64,000 nt of DNA from UBA2991 sp965207815 (GTDB lineage: Bacteria; Chloroflexota; Dehalococcoidia; Tepidiformales; Tepidiformaceae). This document shows positions 60,301 to 64,000 of this stretch, piece after piece; the stretch's first letter is position 1; each line of letters starts with the position of its first letter. The position numbers were made by a program, and so were the translations under genes. Under the pieces are notes generated by a model. The model ran no database searches, was not told where the DNA came from, and worked only from the letters and a program-made list of their open reading frames with translations. Where the stretch lies: positions 1,364,001-1,428,000 of the forward strand of contig OZ242314.1 in assembly GCA_965207815.1 (NCBI GenBank), read 5' to 3'.

Positions 60301-63300
60301 CGCCTCGAAGTCCGGAGCAGCCCGGAACGCAAGCACGCCGTCGTCCGCGCCCAGCGTGAATGCGCTGGCATCAGGGCCAGCGAGTGAGAACGTAAACGTG
60401 TGCTTCTCGCCTTCAGGGTCCTCTGCCTGGAACACCACGAGCTCGCCGGTGGCGTTCTCCTGCCATGTGATGTCGTCGCCGGGCGAGATACTCGGCGGCT
60501 CATCGACGGGAGTGACGGTGATGGTCACGTCTCGGGTAGCTCTCAGACCTTCCGCATCTTCGGCAACCACCGTGATCCGGTGGACGGACTTTGTTTCGAA
60601 GTCCGGGGGCGCACCGAACATGAGCTGTCCGCTCTCGTTGATCACGAAGTCGCTTGCGTCCGCGCCTTCGACCGACCAGCGAATGGGCAGCCGTTCGGGG
60701 TCGGTCGCCGTGTAGGTGGCGACAGTTCCGGTCGTGTTCTCGGGCACGCTGCGTGACGATGGCCCGCCGGTCAGCGCAGGCGGGTCGTTGATGTTCGTTA
60801 CAGCCACCAGCACATCGAGGGAGCCGACCCGGTTCTTCTCGTCCCGTGCCTCGACGGTAACGCTGTACTCGTTGTTTCCGAGAGAGTCGGCAGGATCGTC
60901 GAAGTCGGGGGGCGCTGCAAACGTGAGGAAGCCGTCCACAACCCTGAAAGCGTTCCTGTCCGGGCCACTCAGCGTCCAGACGAATCTCGTGTTCTCGCCT
61001 TCCGGGTCTGACGCACTGTACTCCCCGACCCTCCCCGTACCTTCCTCTTCGTAGGTGAGCGTGCGCGGTCCCATGATCTCCGGAGGCTCGTCGACGTTCT
61101 CGACCGTGACGACGACGGGGAACCTGGTTGTGAGGCCGGTGCCGGTGGTGGTACCCGGGGGTACATCAGAGACTACGAGTGTCACCTCGTACCTCACCTG
61201 GGCCTCATGGTCAGGGGGCGACAGGAAGTTCAATCTGCCGCGCTCATCGAGCGTGAACACCACTGCGTCCGTTCCCTCGAGCGCGCCCCAGAACACGTCC
61301 TTACCTTCGGGATCGGTGGCTCTGTAGGTTCCGACGGGGCGCGTGCTGCCTTCGCGCACGTTCGGATTGGCTTCACCGTCGATCTCGGGCGCCTCGTCAA
61401 GGTCCGTCACCGTGACCACGACATCGAGTCTGCCGACACTTCGGCCGTCACTGGCGCGCACGCGCACGCGATACACGTTATTTCCGTTGGCGTCCGCCGG
61501 GCGATCGTAGTCAGGTGCAGTGCGGAACCGGAGCACGCCGCCCTCGATCGTGAAGTCGTCTGCGTCAGTGCCTCTCAGCGACCACGCAAATGAATCAGTG
61601 ACGTTGTCCGGGTCGGCAGCCGTGTAGCTGGCGAGATCGTCCGTGGCGTTGTCCTCACGCCTGGTGATGGACTCGGGACCGGAAACGATGGGGGGCTCAT
61701 CCTCATCGACGACCACCACCTGGACCTCGATGGTGGCGTCGCTGCGGGAGTCGGGCTCGCCGTTGGTATCTTTCCGATCCGTGACGCTCACCGTGATGGT
61801 GTGACTTGCCTGTGCCTCATGATCGAGGGCGACCCTGGTCAAGACCCTGCCCGTCTTCGGGATGATCTCGAACAGGTCGCCGCCCGTCGTGAGGGTGTAT
61901 CTCAACGGGTCGCCGTCCGGGTCGCTGGCGCGGATCCGGGGGCCGATCGTCTCCCCGATCGCCAGGGACTCTTGCACGCTGCGCACGCCTGACTCGGTTG
62001 CAGGGAATTGTGGAGCCTGGTTCAGGATCATCGGTGTACCCAGCGCCGTGCCTGACCAGCCGCTGGTCTCGATGTCGTTGGTCGCCCGGACCTGCACGTC
62101 GTACGAGCGGCCGTTCTCGAGGCTTGCGATCGTAGCGCGCAGGGCGCCGCCCCCGGTGACCCAGACGGCCGGATGCACCGCCCAATTTCCATCGGACTTG
62201 TCCGGGGCGTCGCTCCGGATGCTGCGCAGGTCGTAACGGGTGACGTCCGCTCCGCCCGTTTCGGTGGGTGTAGCCCACTGGACCACCAACTCCCCGTCGC
62301 GCGGGCTGATGGAGGGAACGCCCGGCGCCGCGGGCGGGCCCGGCAGATCCCTGATGGTGACCGTCGCGATGGACCGCGCGGGCGGGTCCGCGCTCACCTG
62401 CGGCGGCAGAAGCCCGAAGGAGAGCTGGACTTGCTCGCCCTCGTCCATGCCGCTGTCCAGCCGGGCCTCGAAGGAGACGGCCTGCAACGTCTGGTTGCTG
62501 GCGAAGGTCACGCTGGTGGGCGTCACCCGGAAGTCCTCATCGCTGGCATCGGACACGGGAGTGACAACGATCGGGATCGTGACCTCCCGTTCCGGTTCGA
62601 TGTTGAGCACCACGGGGATGCTCACGGCCTGACCCTCGCCGGCCGCGAACGTCGTCGACCCGAACGCAACGGTGACGTTGGGCACATCGTTGTCGATGAT
62701 GGTCACCTCGGTGGTGTCGAGCGCCACCGATTCCCCGGGCGGGACGGTGGTGTCGGCCGTGACCTGGGGTGGCAGCATCCCCAGCCCCAGACGGACCCGT
62801 TCGCCATCGTCGTCGAACATGTCCTCGGTCGCCTCGAATGTGAGCGAGGCCGTCGTGATCCCGCTCCTGAAGAGCAGGACGAGCGGATCGGCGGAATAGT
62901 CGGACAGCGTCGCGTAGTCGTTCAGATCGCCGTCAAATGCTTCGTCACTGCTGGCTTCCTCCCGCCCGTACAGCGTGATCGGAATCTCGACCCTGCGTTC
63001 CGCATTCCTGTCCAGCACCACGTCGACCGTCACCGTGTCGCCCTCCTCAGCGCTGTACGTTGCGCTGGCGAAGCGCACCGTTACATCGGGGAGGTCGTCG
63101 TCGTCGATGTAGATCCGGGTGAAGCGCTGGGTTCCCTGGTCGATGCCGGTTGGCAGCGTTCCGAAGGTCAACTCGACGAATTCGTCGTCGTCGTCGACGG
63201 TGTCATCCTGTGCCGAGACGGTGAACGTTTTGCTCTGCTCACCGGCTTGGAACGTCACGCTCGTGGGGAGTCCCGAGTAGTCTTCCCGGAGCGCGCCACC

Positions 63301-63999
63301 TGTCGGAAGATCCTGGATGGGGATGGTCAAGGTGTCGCTCGCCGGCCGGAGGAGAGTGACTTCCACCTGCGTGGAACCACCCTCCGCCATGCTGTAGGTG
63401 GGATGCGCAAAGCTGACGACGTTATCCGCAGGCGGGATCAGGCCCCGGAGGTGTATCTCGAATTCCCTCCGATGCTCTGACCACACGGTCTGCGGGGCCG
63501 TGCGATAGAGCGAGGAGGTGGGCACGAACCATGATGGCTGCTTGACCTGCACATCCCCGATTCGCCGCTTGTACGTCAGGCGCCCCGAGTACAGTGCGTC
63601 TGCTGGAACGGTGTGTACTTTGATGAGCACGAAGTAGTTTGTACTCCGGCGGAGTGTAATCGCAGCGTTGTTTCGCGGCCGGAATTCCTGGACGCCCGAT
63701 TCCTCCAGTGTGCCGTCGAGCCTTGCGACCTCGGTGGCGGGCCGGTTCTGGGCATCGGCGGTGTAGATCGCGACCGTATACGTGGCGCCGCTGGGAAGCG
63801 CCTGGGTGAGATTGAGATTGACCTGCGTCAGGAGATATCCGGAGGCGTTACTCCCGGTCCAGAACCGCTGCGCCACCTCCCTCCCGGCGGTCAGGAGCAC
63901 ATAGGAGTTGGAGTCCGTCTGCTCCCGATGGCTCCCCGCCAGGTCGGACGGCTCGGCGATCAGCCTGCCGGTCGGATCGCTCCGCACCTCCTCGTGCAC
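54364..63999 (-). CDS. Giant adhesin-like repeat protein (5' end beyond window)
   Basis: At least 3211 codons are open to the right window edge, so the N-terminus is missing. From the visible 5' side: a beta-rich domain (63.4-64.0 kb), three Calx-beta domains (62.35-63.4), FnIII (62.0-62.35), about a dozen cadherin-like repeats with DVNEPP linkers (58.1-62.0), an Ig-like segment (57.8-58.1), cadherin and tandem-95-type repeats (55.8-57.8; AENDTATTAEDAAVNIDVLA), a Gly-rich linker (55.7), a five-blade WSDGETLWV-type propeller (54.95-55.65), a cadherin-like sandwich and a C-terminal domain with TWDEAAGAWRGYFPAL. No anchor motif is seen at the C-terminus. It is likely a Ca2+-stabilised cell-surface adhesin. 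It contains an exact 585-bp tandem duplication. Confidence 0.88.
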   Translation of the reverse strand: MHEEVRSDPTGRLIAEPSDLAGSHREQTDSNSYVLLTAGREVAQRFWTGSNASGYLLTQVNLNLTQALPSGATYTVAIYTADAQNRPATEVARLDGTLEESGVQEFRPRNNAAITLRRSTNYFVLIKVHTVPADALYSGRLTYKRRIGDVQVKQPSWFVPTSSLYRTAPQTVWSEHRREFEIHLRGLIPPADNVVSFAHPTYSMAEGGSTQVEVTLLRPASDTLTIPIQDLPTGGALREDYSGLPTSVTFQAGEQSKTFTVSAQDDTVDDDDEFVELTFGTLPTGIDQGTQRFTRIYIDDDDLPDVTVRFASATYSAEEGDTVTVDVVLDRNAERRVEIPITLYGREEASSDEAFDGDLNDYATLSDYSADPLVLLFRSGITTASLTFEATEDMFDDDGERVRLGLGMLPPQVTADTTVPPGESVALDTTEVTIIDNDVPNVTVAFGSTTFAAGEGQAVSIPVVLNIEPEREVTIPIVVTPVSDASDEDFRVTPTSVTFASNQTLQAVSFEARLDSGMDEGEQVQLSFGLLPPQVSADPPARSIATVTIRDLPGPPAAPGVPSISPRDGELVVQWATPTETGGADVTRYDLRSIRSDAPDKSDGNWAVHPAVWVTGGGALRATIASLENGRSYDVQVRATNDIETSGWSGTALGTPMILNQAPQFPATESGVRSVQESLAIGETIGPRIRASDPDGDPLRYTLTTGGDLFEIIPKTGRVLTRVALDHEAQASHTITVSVTDRKDTNGEPDSRSDATIEVQVVVVDEDEPPIVSGPESITRREDNATDDLASYTAADPDNVTDSFAWSLRGTDADDFTIEGGVLRFRTAPDYDRPADANGNNVYRVRVRASDGRSVGRLDVVVTVTDLDEAPEIDGEANPNVREGSTRPVGTYRATDPEGKDVFWGALEGTDAVVFTLDERGRLNFLSPPDHEAQVRYEVTLVVSDVPPGTTTGTGLTTRFPVVVTVENVDEPPEIMGPRTLTYEEEGTGRVGEYSASDPEGENTRFVWTLSGPDRNAFRVVDGFLTFAAPPDFDDPADSLGNNEYSVTVEARDEKNRVGSLDVLVAVTNINDPPALTGGPSSRSVPENTTGTVATYTATDPERLPIRWSVEGADASDFVINESGQLMFGAPPDFETKSVHRITVVAEDAEGLRATRDVTITVTPVDEPPSISPGDDITWQENATGELVVFQAEDPEGEKHTFTFSLAGPDASAFTLGADDGVLAFRAAPDFEAPADADRNNIYAITVRASDGARTGTVDLRVLVSNVDEPPVITPAGNITRQEGGAVTLTAYSARDPEGIHDAFVWTLEGEDAAAFAINTAGVLRFADTPDYDVPADRNGDNVYLLTVRADDPDLTGRLDVVVTVTDVNEPPVVTGNTDIARDENVAGPLATYSATDPEGVTALVWSLAGDDASHFGISAGGVLTFNTPPDFDARADRNRDNVYLVTVRASDGSHVGALQVRVTIGDVNEPPVVTGPARVDNYPENSSGRVGTYSKRDPEGAGVTWSALGGDDAEHFELSNAGVLTFKTPPDFEEQETYRVRLNAFDGQLTGRLDVVVTVTDVNEPPVVTGNTDIARDENVAGPLATYSATDPEGVTALVWSLAGDDASHFGISAGGVLTFNTPPDFDARADRNRDNVYLVTVRASDGSHVGALQVRVTIGDVNEPPVVTGPARVDNYPENSSGRVGTYSKRDPEGAGVTWSALGGDDAEHFELSNAGVLTFKTPPDFEEQETYRVRLNAFDGQLTGRLDVVVTVTDVNEPPVVSRRAGSDSTISVVEGSGTFVGEFEVADPEGDGVTWSLTGTDANDFDISASGALTFKIPPDFEAPLDSGADNTYLVTVRATETRASGRLAGSLALTVRVIDVNEPPVIDPPSAVTSGRISVLEAHRGSVARFTVSDPEGRTTVWQALSGSDAARFSFSNGTLSFATPPDFESPADAGGDNEYNVTIGSSDGLHTPTYDLAIMVTNTEETGNVTLFPLGQPQVGTALVATLRDPDIVASAEWRWERSASRSSGWTEITGATQERYTPVEGDTGSFLRATVTYEDGYDSGNVLSATASGPVEARPAANTAPQFGALTTTRSVAENATGSVGEAVTANDVEDLGQLTYTLTGSVLFEIVGTSGQIRVAPGVTLDHETAPSHTVTVRATDPSELYATITVTINVTNVNEAPTAQDDIATTAEDAPVNINILANDSDPETQAGDLQVSLRAPPNADSGSVRIEGDKTITFTPNANYHGAASFTYRATDPGGLYDEATVTIAISEVNDAPAFAADTAVRSVSESARPEDNVGPPIVASDVDDDLLTYRISGAPGFEIDASGQITVATAQLNRESTPSYSATVTATDQGGQSDTVLLTINVTDVNEPPAAENDTATTAEDAAVNIDVLANDSDPETPADDLRVRVVTQPLNGRVTIGGDKTFTYTPDANYHGDDTFTYAVSDGSFEDEASVSITVVAVNDAPAFASETTVRSVSESARPGDNVGPPIVASDVDDDLLTYRISGAPGFEIDAHGQITVATPDLDSQIRSSYSATLTVTDRDGDSDTILVTINVTDVNEPPAAENDTAMTAEEAAVNIDVLANDSDPETPADDLRVRVVTQPLNGRVTIGGDKTFTYTPDPNYHGDDTFTYAVSDGSLEDEASVSITVLPVNDVPAFAAATAEREVSEQAEEGGEVGAPVRAMDVDGDLLRYTLTGPGDFDVDEDTGQIRVAPGAALVPGQYEVTVRARDPRSAEASIVVTITVTAGPAPAPAPGGGGFAGGGGGGGGGGASGPTPSEADYEWTVKEDIEALVPGNGTPTGMWSDGETLWVLDNPDGAGDGIYAYDLESGERLAGREFPLHERNRAPRGAWSDGEGIVWVADSGRDRLFAYDLGSGERLEERDIELAKGNGEARGIWSDGETMWVLNRNPSLYAYDLGTGELLGGYGLDARNRDPQGIWSDGVSLWVSDHGLKQLWAYRLPRREEVERAGEGASLDRVREEDFTHLSGASNNSPRGVWSDGEVMYVADGSDDKVYSYNLPDAIDARLTSLTLAGVDIGEFDPGRGVYEGAVGEGLTETTVAAAAVQRGTRLVIDPPDADGNGANGHQVTLAGVSELTVTVTSADGSRERVYRVVFDQPPPALALEAGWTAITWPGADGAALAEVLPEGVVAVYTWDEAAGAWRGYFPALSNAPALNTLTTLSTGVTYWVAVEEPLTWTVPAGATVRIRTPWSEEDVT
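56043..57188 (-). repeat. Two 573-bp near-identical repeat units
   Basis: Blocks at a constant offset of 573 bases (for example GACCCATCGG at 56108 and 56681, CATCTATCTC at 56481 and 57054) share long identical runs, with substitutions clustered in the part encoding the TPDLDSQIRSS / TAQLNRESTPS variable strand. Each unit encodes 191 residues: one tandem-95-type and one cadherin-like domain. Boundaries are approximate. Confidence 0.75.
58707..59291 (-). repeat. 585-bp tandem repeat, copy 1
   Basis: This is one of two adjacent units with no difference that I could find by eye. Each encodes 195 residues: two cadherin-like repeats ending in VTVTDVNEPPVV and VTIGDVNEPPVV. Confidence 0.92.
59292..59876 (-). 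repeat. 585-bp tandem repeat, copy 2
   Basis: This is the second unit, identical to the first. The next unit at 59877 matches for about 60 bases and then diverges at the phrase encoding DDPDLTGR, marking the end of the duplication. Confidence 0.92.
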
Positions 64000-64000
64000 G

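Noticed and set aside
58867..60387. A 506-codon plus-strand frame with an internal perfect repeat
   Set aside because: It is antisense to the giant adhesin and the repeat is just the 585-bp duplication read backwards.

Overview
The window is 64 kb of high-GC bacterial DNA with dense, often overlapping genes. Its gene content points to a Chloroflexota-like bacterium (Dehalococcoidia/SAR202 type): long secreted proteins built from fibronectin, Calx-beta, cadherin-like, LRR and InlB-type repeats, a type IV secretion system without outer-membrane core genes, tandem cytochrome P450s, and a Tat-exported lipoprotein binding protein. This placement is inferred from gene content only; no rRNA, tRNA or housekeeping marker is present.

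Layout. (1) 1-11.4 kb is transport and metabolism: a drug-type ABC ATPase, a sodium:solute symporter, a VapBC toxin-antitoxin pair, a leftward set of NCS2 permease, beta-carbonic anhydrase and SulP anion transporter (plausibly bicarbonate handling), a 39-aa membrane peptide, an ERG4/ERG24-type sterol reductase, an Mrr-type nuclease and a lipoprotein. (2) 11.7-18.5 kb holds a peptide-type ABC importer (binding protein and two permeases, no ATPases) divergent from two tandem P450 paralogues. (3) 18.5-25.3 kb is an accessory island: a large serine recombinase whose 3' end overlaps the second P450, an antitoxin-like regulator, a 0.75-kb inverted-repeat element, four tiny DNA-binding proteins divergent from an XRE repressor over a LexA-box-like operator, an ImmA-like protein lacking its catalytic Glu, and a broken histidine kinase. 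(4) 25.7-38.5 kb is a rightward operon of secreted and lipid-anchored proteins: a 5'-truncated metalloprotease-like repeat protein, three tandem copies of a six-bladed propeller lipoprotein separated by eroded protease-gene remnants, and a 1377-aa multidomain lipoprotein. (5) 38.6-50.0 kb is a leftward nine-gene type IV secretion cluster (DUF3800, replication-relaxation protein, VirD4-like, VirB4-like, two VirB2-like subunits, a PrgI/ectodomain fusion, VirB6-like and an anchored accessory protein); no relaxase is visible. (6) 50.5-64 kb carries a 1009-aa LRR/InlB-repeat protein, a frameshifted protease-like remnant, and the 3' 9.6 kb of a giant leftward adhesin-like gene with an exact 585-bp tandem duplication.

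The most unusual points are the surface-protein region being interrupted by a relaxase-less secretion system, the stepwise erosion of a protease gene beside a triplicated propeller lipoprotein, the compact regulatory switch at 22-24.5 kb, and a permease that carries a degenerate RsbW-like C-terminal domain.
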